A DNA stretch of 64,000 nt from Macrophomina tecta (Eukaryota > Ascomycota > Dothideomycetes > Botryosphaeriales > Botryosphaeriaceae). Location: the NCBI GenBank assembly GCA_024180945.1, contig JAKSGN010000005.1:1364001-1428000 (forward strand), written 5' to 3'. Below, in pieces: positions 1 to 10,300 of the stretch. Within the stretch, counting starts at the first letter, position 1. Every line of letters begins with the position of its first letter. The translations under genes and the position numbers were made by a program. The notes under the pieces were generated by a model. That model was not told where the DNA came from and searched no databases. It saw only the letters and a program-made list of their open reading frames with translations.

Positions 1-11
1 ACATCATACCA

Positions 12-3000
12 ATGGAGCCACGCGCATCCGAGAGGACTGTGACGAGTCCACCTCTTCAGGAGGGATACAGTTCCTTGGGAAGATCAGAAGGCCGGACGAA
101 GAGCAGGTTAGCGACGTCATATACACCTTCAAATTTTCCGCCAGAACCTTCGCAGCCCAGTGCTGAGGCCTCGCAGAAGGAAGTACGGCGGCGAACAATC
201 CTCATCACAAGATTGTTCTCGGTATCTCCGCCAGATGAGGTCGAGATGCCGGATACGTCGAATTCAAGTTCTACAACACCTACTCCGGGGAGCTCGGTGG
301 GGAAAGGAAACAGCTTTCCATTCCCACCGGTGAACTCCGCAGGTGCACCACAGTACCCAAGAAAGAGCTCAAGACAATGTAGGACGCCGATGTACGCCAT
401 CGGTATCATCCTACATTTACCTGTCTCTCCGCCCCCGCCTCGATCCGGAACCGCGACACAGCGGGCAAGCTCGAAATCCCAGGGTGGCCAGGATTCCCTT
501 GGTTCATCTTTTGACTCGGATCGTCGCGCAGGCTGGGCATTCGTAGACGCGACCTTCGGCGTGGACTCGCTGCTATCAATCTCAGGCAACAGTGACGTTG
601 ATGATCGTGTTGATGTCATCGGACAGCATTGGGATGTGATCGTCCGGACGTTGACGAGCCTCCAGTTCATCGTGCAGGACAAGGTCATGAATCTGTTCAA
701 GGCTGCCGAACAACCGACGCCGGCGCCCCAGCTTCCGAGCCGCACTCACGGCTCTCGGCATTCTCACCGCGAGCCCATCATGCCTCCCCGCCGCATGCTG
801 AAACTGCAGCCTCTCGCCTTGTTGTTTGATTCGGATATTAAGCAAGCTGCTGAGTCTGCCGCCGACCGGGTGGTTCGCGGAATGAAGGTTCCTCGCGTCG
901 TCACTGGCCAAGGTAGATGGGGTGTGTGGCGCGAAGAAGCTCGTTGGCTTGGTCGCTGGGCAGGCGGAAGAGAACAGAACTTCTTTCTCTTCAACCTACT
1001 CACAGCATTTTTGGGCACGCATACGGAGTGGCTGAACGTACTTGGACCGAAATCGTACAGAACGAAGTACCGAGAACAACAGAAGAGTATTGCCGGAGAG
1101 GATATTACAATCTCCAGCCGAACAATCATCGTTTCTCCGGACAAGATGGCTGCGCGACGGCTGATTTTCCTTCTGGCTAACTTTCTACCTGCATCTAACC
1201 ATGCCATGCTTGACGGAGCGTCACCGGTACGGCCAAGCACATCGACATCCCTAAGGGGATACTCTCAGTCACCGCCGAACACGACTGCAGCGGTTTCGAG
1301 GCAGCAATCTTTGAGACGGACAATCAACCGCAAGGGACATAAGAGCTATCCCAACATGAGCGCACTAAATGTCGCGAAGAGCAGTAATTCCGATCTCTCC
1401 GAGGAAAAAGCGGAGGAGAAAGAAGAAAAGCGGCCTCCATCCCGGTCTCTACCACACTCCCGGCGGCCTTCTCAGGTCCACTCCATCAAGTCTTTCAATG
1501 CCTCAGGCCTGGCTATTCCTTCGATGGTCGAAGATCCTGCCGCAAGGAAAGGCAGTACCACTACCACTTCAACAGTAACTCCTGAGACCGCCGTCCCTGT
1601 CGCGCATTTTGCAGTTCATCGACACAACTCAGGGTCGGCTTCCTCCAACGAGGCACGTCCTCCTAGCAGTGGCAGCCTTGCTTCTGTCAATCTGAGGCAT
1701 ACTCTGCACCGGACGGGAAGCGGAGCCACCAGTCCCAGCAATGATTCTTCCGCAAGTAAGTGGGGGAGTTTCATGAGCTTTTGGAGCAGTGGTGCACGTC
1801 GCGAATCCTCAACAGACCACAGCGACATTCTGCAGTCTACGGATGACGGTATTGGAATTGGAGGGTATAGACGACCGCACAACCACTCTGCAAGCAAACT
1901 TGAGCAGATGGTGCAGGAGCTCAACGTTGATGACTTCGACCAGGAAGATTCTGAGGATTACGAAGCTGCTGCAAACACCGAGCAGAACTCTGCTTCTCCC
2001 GGTGGCCCTCATAGTGCCGCTCGCGCGATTCCTGCTCGCTCAAAGCACCTTGACTCGCCGCTGAAGCTCTCCGTCAACGAGAATGACGGTGTCATTGACG
2101 TTGACATAGCCCTTCCTGGATTCGGCTCCCCGATCCAATCACCTCTCCTCCCAGCCCTTGGAAATTCCGTTGGAAGCCTCGAAGGCTCGACTTTTGGGCC
2201 GTCTTTCTGCTCGTTGGCTATGTCATTCGAGAGTCAACCTCCTGTAAACGTCGCTGGTTGGCTCGCAAGGTATCATCCGGACTTTGCACTTCAAGGTGTA
2301 CAGCCGTACGCGGATTTGGAGAAGGACGTACGTAGGTCAATGAGCGCGGAACCAACCCCGATTGCGGCCGTCACAACCCCTGCTTTGGAGAACGGCCCGA
2401 TGGAGAAGTGGGTTCATATCTGCACAGCTCTCATTGCGGATGCTAGGACTTTCACAATCAAGAGGCTCCATCTCAAGCGTAAGGTCAGGTTGATTCCTAT
2501 CCCGAGTCAACCGGCCATCACTCCTGGACAGGGGCTTACCGCTCAGACGCCTGGTCCACACAGCCTTCCGAAGAGCCAATATGGAAATCCTTATACCAAC
2601 GGATCCAACCTGATGCCAGCGGTACCAATGACAGAACTGCATCTTGATGAGAAGTTCGAAGAGGAGACGGTCATGGATCTGGATGAGACGCTCGCCGATG
2701 CCCTGGAGAAGGGCATTGCGTCTAGTGGTGTCAGTACTCCAGCGCTTACGGCCAGCACTTCTTCGATCAACCCAGCAGTTTCCACCCCGACTCAACGTGC
2801 CTCCACAATCCAGGACAAAAGCAACACTCCGCAGAACAAGTCTCGTCTGCAAGAGCAAGATGAAGACGTCAGCCCCAAGAAGCAAATGCCCACCGCACCC
2901 TCCGTCAACACCTCCACAACCCCCTCAGCTACCGCCTCAACTACCGCCTCCACATCTTCCTCCCGCTCCTCCTCTCGCCGCGGTCGAGGCAACGGCCCTC

Positions 3001-3323
3001 GCACCAGTAACAACAACCACCAGGAGTCCAGCGACGCCGCCAGCACCATCACTTCTCTGGAAGGCATTCCTCGCGGTAATCAGGAGTGCAAGTCCCTCGT
3101 CCTTGGCGCCCTTGAACAGGTCGTACGCAGCGTCGCCGCCGAGCGCACCAGCAACTTCATGCCCGCCAGGGCCGGCAAATCTGACGGTACGTCAGGCTCA
3201 ACTTCTTCTAAGATTGGCAAGCATCGTGGCAGAAAGTCGGTTGTCGCGGATAGCTTGCATAAGGAGAGTACGTTGCGAGAGGGCGTCAGGAGGTGGTTGG
3301 CACAGGTAGAGGATGGGAGTTGA
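12..3323 (+). CDS. Lst4/folliculin-interacting protein (FNIP) homologue, probably 5'-partial
   Basis: The product looks like the fungal FNIP/Lst4 family. In yeast Lst4 pairs with Lst7 (folliculin) as a GAP for the Rag-type GTPase Gtr2, linking amino-acid supply to TORC1 at the vacuole. Seen in the sequence: an N-terminal block with TPMYAIGIILHLP followed by a DDRVDVIGQHWDVIVRTL helix region (FNIP N-domain), a middle block with GRWGVWREEARWLGRWAG and RRLIFLLANFLP (FNIP middle domain), a long Ser/Pro-rich linker and a C-terminal segment with EQVVRSVAAE. The reading frame is open from the ATG at 12 to the TGA at 3321. The gene lies at the window edge, and the first 100 bases also read as plausible coding in another frame ending at a possible GTTAGC donor, so the true start is probably upstream and the first residues are doubtful. 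The family call is much firmer than the start. Confidence 0.8.
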   Translation: MEPRASERTVTSPPLQEGYSSLGRSEGRTKSRLATSYTPSNFPPEPSQPSAEASQKEVRRRTILITRLFSVSPPDEVEMPDTSNSSSTTPTPGSSVGKGNSFPFPPVNSAGAPQYPRKSSRQCRTPMYAIGIILHLPVSPPPPRSGTATQRASSKSQGGQDSLGSSFDSDRRAGWAFVDATFGVDSLLSISGNSDVDDRVDVIGQHWDVIVRTLTSLQFIVQDKVMNLFKAAEQPTPAPQLPSRTHGSRHSHREPIMPPRRMLKLQPLALLFDSDIKQAAESAADRVVRGMKVPRVVTGQGRWGVWREEARWLGRWAGGREQNFFLFNLLTAFLGTHTEWLNVLGPKSYRTKYREQQKSIAGEDITISSRTIIVSPDKMAARRLIFLLANFLPASNHAMLDGASPVRPSTSTSLRGYSQSPPNTTAAVSRQQSLRRTINRKGHKSYPNMSALNVAKSSNSDLSEEKAEEKEEKRPPSRSLPHSRRPSQVHSIKSFNASGLAIPSMVEDPAARKGSTTTTSTVTPETAVPVAHFAVHRHNSGSASSNEARPPSSGSLASVNLRHTLHRTGSGATSPSNDSSASKWGSFMSFWSSGARRESSTDHSDILQSTDDGIGIGGYRRPHNHSASKLEQMVQELNVDDFDQEDSEDYEAAANTEQNSASPGGPHSAARAIPARSKHLDSPLKLSVNENDGVIDVDIALPGFGSPIQSPLLPALGNSVGSLEGSTFGPSFCSLAMSFESQPPVNVAGWLARYHPDFALQGVQPYADLEKDVRRSMSAEPTPIAAVTTPALENGPMEKWVHICTALIADARTFTIKRLHLKRKVRLIPIPSQPAITPGQGLTAQTPGPHSLPKSQYGNPYTNGSNLMPAVPMTELHLDEKFEEETVMDLDETLADALEKGIASSGVSTPALTASTSSINPAVSTPTQRASTIQDKSNTPQNKSRLQEQDEDVSPKKQMPTAPSVNTSTTPSATASTTASTSSSRSSSRRGRGNGPRTSNNNHQESSDAASTITSLEGIPRGNQECKSLVLGALEQVVRSVAAERTSNFMPARAGKSDGTSGSTSSKIGKHRGRKSVVADSLHKESTLREGVRRWLAQVEDGS

Positions 3324-4550
3324 GTGATGGTCTGATTGGTTTTCCTCTCTTTTCTAAAAACGATGAGGCACTGTCAGGCTGTCGTGTACTATTATGACGA
3401 ATCTTCTTTTTGTTTCCCTTCACACATTCAAAGCGAGCGAGCCAGCCTCTCTTACCAAGTTCACTTCCCTTCTTCGATTCAGAACGACCTCTGTGTTTTT
3501 ATACCTGACTTTGGGGATTACTGCTACTGCTTCTGCTGCTGCTCTGCTGATGCTACTACTGCTGCGTTCAAGCGGGTGTAGGAAATTATCTTTGCTACCT
3601 AATTTCCTTTCTCCCTCATTTTTTTTTAATGGCGACATACTTTTGGGTCAAATGGACTGGGGTATAATCTTTTCCACCCTTATATTATCGTCATTATCAT
3701 CAGAGTATCTTACGGTATATGGAAGCGAGCTCGGTAGAGATTTTTTTTTTTCTCTTCCTATGCTTTTTCTTTGTTTACATTCATATCTCAGGATATAGGG
3801 TATAGCATGACTGGTGGTTCAGGCGGGTGACGAGTGTGATGATGGTGTTCGCTGCTCCTCCCCTTCGGGTGCATTGCTGTGGGGTCACCGGGGGACGATT
3901 GGTTGGTACGATAGCATGGGGTAGGGCGAGTCTTGAATGCATGGGTTGTAGCATTGATTTGTGCTGGTCGATCCTCTGTGTGATTTTTCGTGAGTGATTA
4001 TTTTAGTGCTTGTGATGTTGGTTGTAGAGGGCGTACGAGGTCTGTTGGGTGGGCAATGGGGATGATAGCTCGCGGTAGGCTGAGGGCGGAAGATGTGGAT
4101 AAGTTGGTGGGTGTTTTGCACACGTACTCGTGCGTTATGGACTGGTTGAAGGTAATCACCAAACCATTCATGGGCTCTCGAGCAAAACGCCCGGCCAAGA
4201 TCAGCTTCGATTCTTTCGAGACGATGCGGTGAGTCTGTTCCTGCCAGGCTTGCACGATGGTCGATTGACTCGCAGCTTTTTTTTTTTCTTTTCCTCTCCC
4301 CCTTAAGGCAATGGAAACCTCGAGGTATATCGGGAAATAAAGGAGGCTACGCTCGTGAAGTATGGGATGCCATTCAATATTGTAGAACGGCAGGTATAGC
4401 CGTCTTTCCGCCGTGATTATGATCCAGACGCTGACGACTATGCTGCCTGAGGGGCAGTTGAGATGATCTTTTCCCACATCAAGAGCTCCCATCAGGCAAT
4501 CCGCCAATGTGGAAGTTATAACACAACCCCAGCTCGTTCTCCCCGCACGC
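3324..4550. other. Intergenic region, no supported gene
   Basis: This stretch lies between the ends of two convergent genes (FNIP and the SDR). It has T-rich runs near 3627 and 3749 and only short open frames without recognisable motifs. I see 3'-UTR-like sequence and no RNA gene. Confidence 0.6.
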
Positions 4551-5854
4551 TCAACAGACTGTCGCACACAAGTCAGCTTTCGCACGTCCTAGCCACGCAT
4601 TGAAACGAGGGGGGGAAAACAAAGAAAGGTGAGCCCGCTTACTTCCAATAACCCCGTTGACTGGAATATCAATACTCGTCGTATAGCTCGCTGCATCACT
4701 CAAGAGATACACATACGCACCGCCCAACTCCTGCACCTCGGCCAGTCTCGGCATGCCTCCGTAGTACTTTAGCTGCTGCTCCCAATCGGGCTGCTGGGGC
4801 ACCCAGTACGTCATTGCGGTATTGACGAGGCCTGGGGAGACGGAGTTGACGCGGATGCCATATTGAGCCCACTCCATGGCGAGCGTGTGCGTCATGTTGC
4901 GGACGCCGGCCTTGGTCGCGCCGTAGGGGGCGGAGGGAACGCGCTTTGGTTTGGTTTTGCGTCAGCGCTTCTCTAATTTCCGTCACACTTGCTTGGATGC
5001 ATTTTCCATCCCATAAGCACCGCATTGGGAAGAGGCAGAAGTTGCGGGGACTTGGGTTTGGGAAGAGAAAAGAAAGAAGAAGAAAAAGCACGTGGAGTCA
5101 AGGTAGAGCCACCCAGACGCAAAAGGAACGAACGTCTGCTTCCATTCTCGCTGCACCAAAAGAAAAACGAAAGACGGGACGAGAGGGGGGGTTTTGGGTT
5201 TACTCACCTTGTTCGGACGATACGACGCCATGCTCGCCGTGAAGACGACGGAGCCCTTGATCCCCAGCTTAATGAACGTCCTCGCCGCCACCCTCGCGCA
5301 GTAAAACGCGCCAAACAACTATCACTACCCGTTAGCACGAGCTCCAAACGCCTTCCTTTCCTCGATTACTCACGTTTACAGCAAACAGCTGCTGCACCTC
5401 CTCGTCCGTGAAATCGAGCGCCGCCTTATGCTTTGTGCGGCCCGCGTTCACCACCATGCCATGCAACGCGCCCGCATCTTCGACAATCCTGTCCACCGCC
5501 TCCGCGACGCTCTTCTCGGCCGTCACGTCCGCCTGCACGGCGAAGAGGCGGTCCGGGTAGCGTTTGGAGATGGCGGCGAACTCTTCGCCGGGCGCGGCAA
5601 TGTCGATCGAGTAGACGCGGGCGGCGCCGTTGTCGAGACAGCATTCGGCGATGCCGAGGCCGATGCCACGGTTGGCGCCCGTGACTGTTTGGGCGTGTGT
5701 GAGTTGAAGAGAAAGCTCTTGTGAGAGTCGATCTGGTGGAGGATGTACTTGCGATGACCTTGCCAGCTAGTTGGATTTTGGTTTCGGGCTTGATGGCGGC
5801 ATTAGAGGCGGCCGCGGCGGCGGCGCTACTCGATTCTGTGGCGGCTGGCGGCAT
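4551..5854 (-). CDS. Short-chain dehydrogenase/reductase, sorbose-reductase (SOU1)-like
   Basis: An NADP-type classical SDR of about 278 aa. Relatives reduce L-sorbose, fructose or L-xylulose, or oxidise the matching polyols, in the cytosol. Exons on the minus strand are 5854-5749, 5684-5374, 5318-5208, 4943-4643 and 4558-4551, all in frame. Seen: the Rossmann motif TGANRGIG just after the first intron, NAG (VVNAGRT), the catalytic Ser in FTASMAS and YGATK supplying Tyr and Lys. The GLVNTAMT and GAYVYLLSDAASYTTS segments are typical of the sorbose/arabinitol dehydrogenase branch. The last exon would be only 8 nt. A nearer acceptor (CTAG) gives a slightly longer tail but the same stop. The intron at 4944-5207 is long (264 bp). 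The gene is divergent from the aldolase at 6400 and shares a motif-rich promoter with it. The exact substrate cannot be read from sequence. Confidence 0.85.
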
Positions 5855-6399
5855 GGCTACGATGTGTTCGGGGCGGGGGTTTGACGGACGGCACAGGGAC
5901 GGAAGAGTAAAAGGCGTGAGGGGAAATAAGGAAGTAAGACACTACATCTCGCAATCCGGTCTTGGAAAGCCTTCTACAGATATAGAGTATCTGGAAGATC
6001 TGCGGGATGCCTCGATTGGTATGTCGCAGCCATGGTGTGGAGGCGGAATTGCCGCGCGCCCCCGTGTCGAGGGCACAGAGGGCCCGTGTCGGGGGGCGAT
6101 AGGGTCGGCCTGCCCAATCGGTTCGAGGGTTTGGGCTGCCCCACCGTCAAACTACCCCTCTACCCCGCTTTCCACAATCGCTGGTGCCGTCATCGAAGGA
6201 CTTCTGTGGGAATGCGGCACTCGTTCAATGACATTTCAGCGCTGGAAACCATGAGTGGCTTGGAATTGCACTTCTTCTCGCCTCGAGGGTCCTGTGCGTC
6301 TCGGCAACCGACCACAAACGCCGACGCGCTACCCGACAAAACCACGGACTGGGCCCCAGCAATCAGCGTCTCTTGATTTCTACACCAAAACCGCACATC
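5855..6399. promoter_or_regulatory. Divergent promoter between SDR and class II aldolase
   Basis: This 545-bp region drives two genes in opposite directions. It holds three copies of CGAGGG(C/T) at 6068-6074, 6124-6130 and 6284-6290, a 13-bp direct repeat CCCGTGTCG(A/G)GGG at 6061-6073 and 6083-6095 (22-bp spacing), and an inverted triplet CGG-N5-CCG at 6044-6054, which is a usual layout for Zn2Cys6 factor sites. The motifs are seen directly. Regulation by the cluster's own Zn2Cys6 protein is inferred. Confidence 0.5.
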
Positions 6400-7333
6400 A
6401 TGGCCTCTTCTCAGAGTTGGAAAGACAGCAACCGCACCATCCAGATCCTCAAAGCTGCCGAGAGAGGCCGATATGGCGTCCTCGCTGCCATCGCCTACAA
6501 CCTCGAGCAGATCCTCGGTCTGGTTCGCGCCGCTGAGAAGGCGCGTTCGCCTCTAATCATCCAATTCTTTCCATGGGCGATAACATACTCCGATGGCCTT
6601 CTCATCCGCGCTGCGGCAGACGCCATCAAGACCGCCACCGTTCCAATCTCGATACATCTCGACCACGCTCAGGAGGAGGACCTCATCCGGCATGCAGCAG
6701 ACCATTTGCCCTTCGACAGCATCATGGTTGACATGTCGCACCATGAGAAAGAGGAAAACTTGGCCAAAACGAAGGAGCTTGTCGAGTACTGCCACAAAAA
6801 GCAAATCGCAACCGAAGCCGAACCGGGCCGAATCGAAGGAGGCGAAGACGGCGTCATGGACACGGCAGGCCTAGAAGGAAGCAAAACCACTGTCGAGGAG
6901 GCTCACGATTTTGCGGCTACTGGCGTGGATATCCTCGCACCAGCCATCGGTAACATCCACGGAGAATATGGTTCTATTGGCCCTCAGTTAGACTTCGAAA
7001 GGTGAGCTCGCACCGTCTGGAAGGAAAGGCATGTACTGACCACGTGGTTCTGCTCTCAAAAGGATGGGAACGCTTGTTTCAGCTGTCAATGGAAAGGTCC
7101 GGATAGCGCTCCATGGTACCAATGGCTTCAAGCCCGAGTTGGTGAAGCAGTGCATCGATGCGGGCGTCTCCAAGATCAACGTAAACAAACTGGTTCTGGA
7201 TGATTACTTCGATCACCTTGCAGAAAAGGCAGGCAAAGTGCCGCAGACGGTGTTGATGGAGGAAGGAACGGAGAAGGTCACCTCTCTAACCGTTGAGTGG
7301 ATGAAGGCCTGTGGTTCAGCTGGCAAGGCATAG
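6400..7333 (+). CDS. Class II (zinc) aldolase, fructose-/tagatose-bisphosphate aldolase family
   Basis: A metal-dependent aldolase of about 290 aa, close to the usual size of the GatY/KbaY/FbaA family, which splits ketose bisphosphates into two trioses. Exons 6400-7001 and 7063-7333 join in frame across a 61-bp intron. Seen: HLDHA (residues 86-90) with the catalytic Asp88 and metal His89, AEPGRIEGGED, NIHGEYG with metal His187, PQLDFER, and ALHGTNG with metal His218. The phosphate-binding positions differ from the family norm: HG-T-N-G instead of HG-(G/A)-S-G, and NVNK instead of the usual N-x-x-T type. The substrate may therefore lack a phosphate, which is an inference. An upstream in-frame ATG at 6373 would add nine residues. 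The start at 6400 is preferred because it fits the family start. The gene ends 12 bp from the stop of the convergent regulator. Confidence 0.85.
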
Positions 7334-7345
7334 ATCCGGACTTAA

Positions 7346-9254
7346 TCAAGAGTTAATCCAGAGATTTTGTAGCTCATCTCCGAGAGACCGGATCGGCCAG
7401 CCTGTGCGCTGTCGACAGTTGTGGATCAGGTGCAAAATCGTCTCGCGCTGCTTGATATCCTGGACACACAGGCCCGCTTTGGAGCCTTCTTAGCCAAGAG
7501 AGCTGGTGAGTGGACCGGAGTGTCACGTACCGATGTACAGACACTGCGAACACATGATGGCAGCTGCGTCATCATCGAGTCGCCTTGCAATGCCACCAAT
7601 GGTTTCAACACACTTCGCAATCTCTTTTTGCTGTTGCATGTACTCGGAAAGACCGCCCAAGAATGGGCGGTGGAGATAGATCAGTAGTCGGGAAGCATGG
7701 CCGAGCTGGACGGCAACCGCTGCGAATGTCAGTTGGGATCTTCTACAATGTACGGATGCTTACCAAACGGAGATGGGTGGATCCAAATGGGCGGGAAGAT
7801 TTCCGTCTCAGGTGAGTTGCCAATTGGCAATGGCGAGAAGTTTATTGTCAACAGACTTTGCCATTCATCAAGCATCCCTAGTAATGACTTCGCTTTCGCA
7901 ATTCTCCTTTGGACATTGTCCTTGTCCGCCTCCACTTCCTCCTTGGAACAGAAATTGACGGCCTTGGAAAACACAAAGACTGAGCGACAGGCGAGCTCGT
8001 GCTCGTTTAACTGACCGAAAGTGCGTGGGTGCTTCCAGAAGGTGAATACCTTGCGCCTTTCCCGGAAGGCGGCCCACACGTCTTGACATAGCCATGCCCA
8101 CCAGTTTGCCTGTTTCAAGCCGCCGGAATCGCCGTGGATGACCTGTGAGCGCTGTATCCAGAACACGCCTTTCAGGTGGCGCTCCCAATCCTGACGCGAA
8201 CCATCAAGCATTTCATAGGCAGAGACAATCAAGGAGGTAGCGAGTAGTTCCAAGCTCGTTTTGAAGCTGTCGTACTGCATTGCTTTATGCAGGTAATGGA
8301 GAGTCTCGTAGTAGTATTTCAGGGCATCAGCTCGGTCGTGGCGTATGTCAGGAGCCACACTGGGATTCAAGGATATGTGACGGACGGACAAGGCTAGAAT
8401 GGCATTCATGAGGCCAATGTTGTGCATCTGCAGCAGTAAGCTCGCCTGCGCACGGTGGCTGTTTGAGAGGAAACGTACAGCAAGGCGAGGAACAAAGGTA
8501 GAGAAATGATGCTCCTGGTCGAATAGGTCGAGCCAGCGGCTGACACGGCGCACAAAGTTCTCGAACAACAGGCATTCGTTGGCAGAAAGCCGGATTCTCT
8601 CTGCGCACTGCCATTGGCTGTGCTCGGCGATGGAGGTTCGTTGGGCGGGGGATATGGCGGATGGGGGCTGCGAAGGCACGGCCGGGCTCTGGGAAGCGTC
8701 GTTGGAGGGGTAGAAGGTGTTGGTGGCATCAGCATCGAAGTCGAGCGAAGCATCGTCGAGCAACAACTCGAACCAGCCGGCAGTGGCAGTTCCAATGGCC
8801 GGACGAGCCGAGCTTACAGAGCTGCCGGGAGAGTCACCAAAAGTAGCAAAAGCATTGGCTGCGTCATCGGGAGCGGGCTGGGTAAATGAAGGTAAGACCA
8901 CATCCAGGCAGCCCTTCTCACGCGGCTCTGGGCTGGCGACTGGCGGTTGCGACTGAGGCTGTCCAGCACCGGCGGCGGCAGGCTGGGGCTGGGGCTGGGG
9001 CCGAGGACGTGGGCGGGGAGTGTCTCCGTACTCGCACGTCTGGCGGCTCTTCACGCAAGGGCCGCAGGCAGGAGTGGCCTCGTCGCACTTGATGTGGCGC
9101 TTCCGGCAGGTGATGCTGCAGGTACCGGTTAGGGCAAACTGGGGACGGGCGGGAAAAGGCAGGCGGCTCACCAGCCGGTGCGTGTCCTCAGGCCTTTGCC
9201 ACGTGGTTTCCGGGTTCTGGCACGTCGTGCTTTGCGCGCTTCGGCATCGGCCAT
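7346..9254 (-). CDS. Zn2Cys6 transcription factor with fungal-specific TF domain
   Basis: Likely a DNA-binding regulator of the surrounding catabolic cluster. Exons are 9254-9172, 9115-7764, 7719-7531 and 7476-7346, giving about 584 aa. Splicing the first intron (9116-9171) creates GCITCRKRHIKCDE and the full Cys6 pattern C-x2-C-x6-C-x6-C-x2-C-x6-C near residues 28-55. A Pro/Gln-rich linker follows, then the fungal-specific regulatory domain (FENFVRRVSRWLDLFD, QASLLLQMHNIGLMNAILALS, SAYEMLDGSRQDWERHLKG). The short introns at 7720-7763 and 7477-7530 restore the conserved tail VAVQLGHASRLLIYLHRP, CLYIAGLCVQDIKQRE and TGWPIRSLGDELQNLW, which without splicing would be interrupted by stops. It sits between the aldolase (tail to tail) and the rhamnose-dehydrogenase-like gene upstream on the same strand. 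Confidence 0.85.
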
Positions 9255-9455
9255 GGTGGGTGGAGGGTTGGAGGAGATGGTCGGCACTGGGGGGGAATGC
9301 GGGGACGCGAGGCGGGGGCTCAGGATTGGAAGGAGCAGGTCTGGCTGTCATTTCGCCGGGTAAGTCGCGGCCCAGCCGAGCGAGCGGCCATCTCCCGCGC
9401 TGCCTCTCGGCTTTTCCTCCATCGCTTCCTCTGCGCTTCTTCTTGTTCTTCTTAT

Positions 9456-10300
9456 TCATTGCAGGTTTATAAACATGCCTCCGTCCGCAAGCACGCCCGT
9501 CCCGTTCACAAAGCTGCTGAAGTCGTCGCTCGCGAGGAACACCGCTGGCCCGGCCATCTCCTCCGGCCTGCCCACCCTGCCCAGTGGAATCCGCTTCTCC
9601 AGATATTTCACCTTCTCCGGGTCCGTCAGCTCGTGGTCCGCCAGCTGCGTGTCTGTCGTGCCTGGCAGCAGCGCATTGCACCGGATCCGGTGCTCTCCCA
9701 GTGCAATCGCCATTGACTTCACCATCGAGTAGACGGCTGCCTTCGTCGGCGTGTAGTGCACTTGCATCCCTCCGCCAACCAGTGCGCTGACCGACGACGT
9801 CGCGATGATGCTCCCGCCGTGCCCTTGCGCCACCATCTGGCGCGCTGCCGCCTGGCATGTGTTGAACGTCCCGTCCACATTGACCCTCATCGACTGCTGG
9901 TAGAACTCCTGGTCGATGCTGCTCTGATCAACACAAAGCCATGGCCAGCCTGGAGGAGGGTCGCTTACTCAAGGAATGCCCGCGGCTTGAACACGCCGGC
10001 ATTCGCGACGCAGATGTCCAGCTTGCCCCATGCCGCCACGGCCTTTGCAACCAGCTGCTGGCTCATTTCCGGCTTGGATATGTCCCCCGCCAGATCCACC
10101 AGTTCCCCCGCCTTGAACTTGTGCGCTTCTGCGTGCAGACTCTCTCGCAGTCCTTCATCGCGCTGCAGCCCGAGGTGGTTGACCGCAACATTGCATCCTT
10201 GCCGCAGATATTCCAGCGTTATCGCTCGTCCAATGCCTGTCACGCCACCCGTAATAATTGCCGTCTTGCCCCGGAGCAATCCACACGCCGGTAGCACCAT
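9456..10300 (-). CDS. SDR similar to fungal NAD(P)-dependent L-rhamnose-1-dehydrogenase
   Basis: A classical SDR of 264 aa, with exons 10300-9969 and 9918-9456 (50-bp intron). It strongly recalls the yeast and fungal L-rhamnose-1-dehydrogenase (RHA1/LRA1), which oxidises L-rhamnose to L-rhamnono-lactone. Seen: TGGVTGIGRAI (NAD-binding Gly motif), NVAVNHLG, CVANAGV, SSVSALVGGG followed by HYTPTKAA (catalytic Tyr and Lys), the RIPLGRVGRPEEMAGPAVFL block and the C-terminus GVLADGGMFINLQ. The INLQ/VNLQ ending and the VNHL segment are what point to the rhamnose branch rather than to generic SDRs. The Met at 10300 is preferred. An in-frame Met at 10369 would add 23 residues that do not look like the family. 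It is divergent from the MFS sugar transporter and tandem with the Zn2Cys6 gene. Confidence 0.8.

Noticed and set aside
3998..4585. 195-residue minus-strand frame downstream of the sorbose-reductase-like gene
   Set aside because: No family resemblance; most of it is explained as 3' UTR and intergenic DNA.
9117..9858. Extension of the Zn2Cys6 regulator frame upstream through the neighbouring SDR
   Set aside because: The frame is open by chance in GC-rich DNA. Those residues are the shadow of the SDR 3' part, and a short first exon with a proper GTGAGC donor restores a perfect Cys6 motif.
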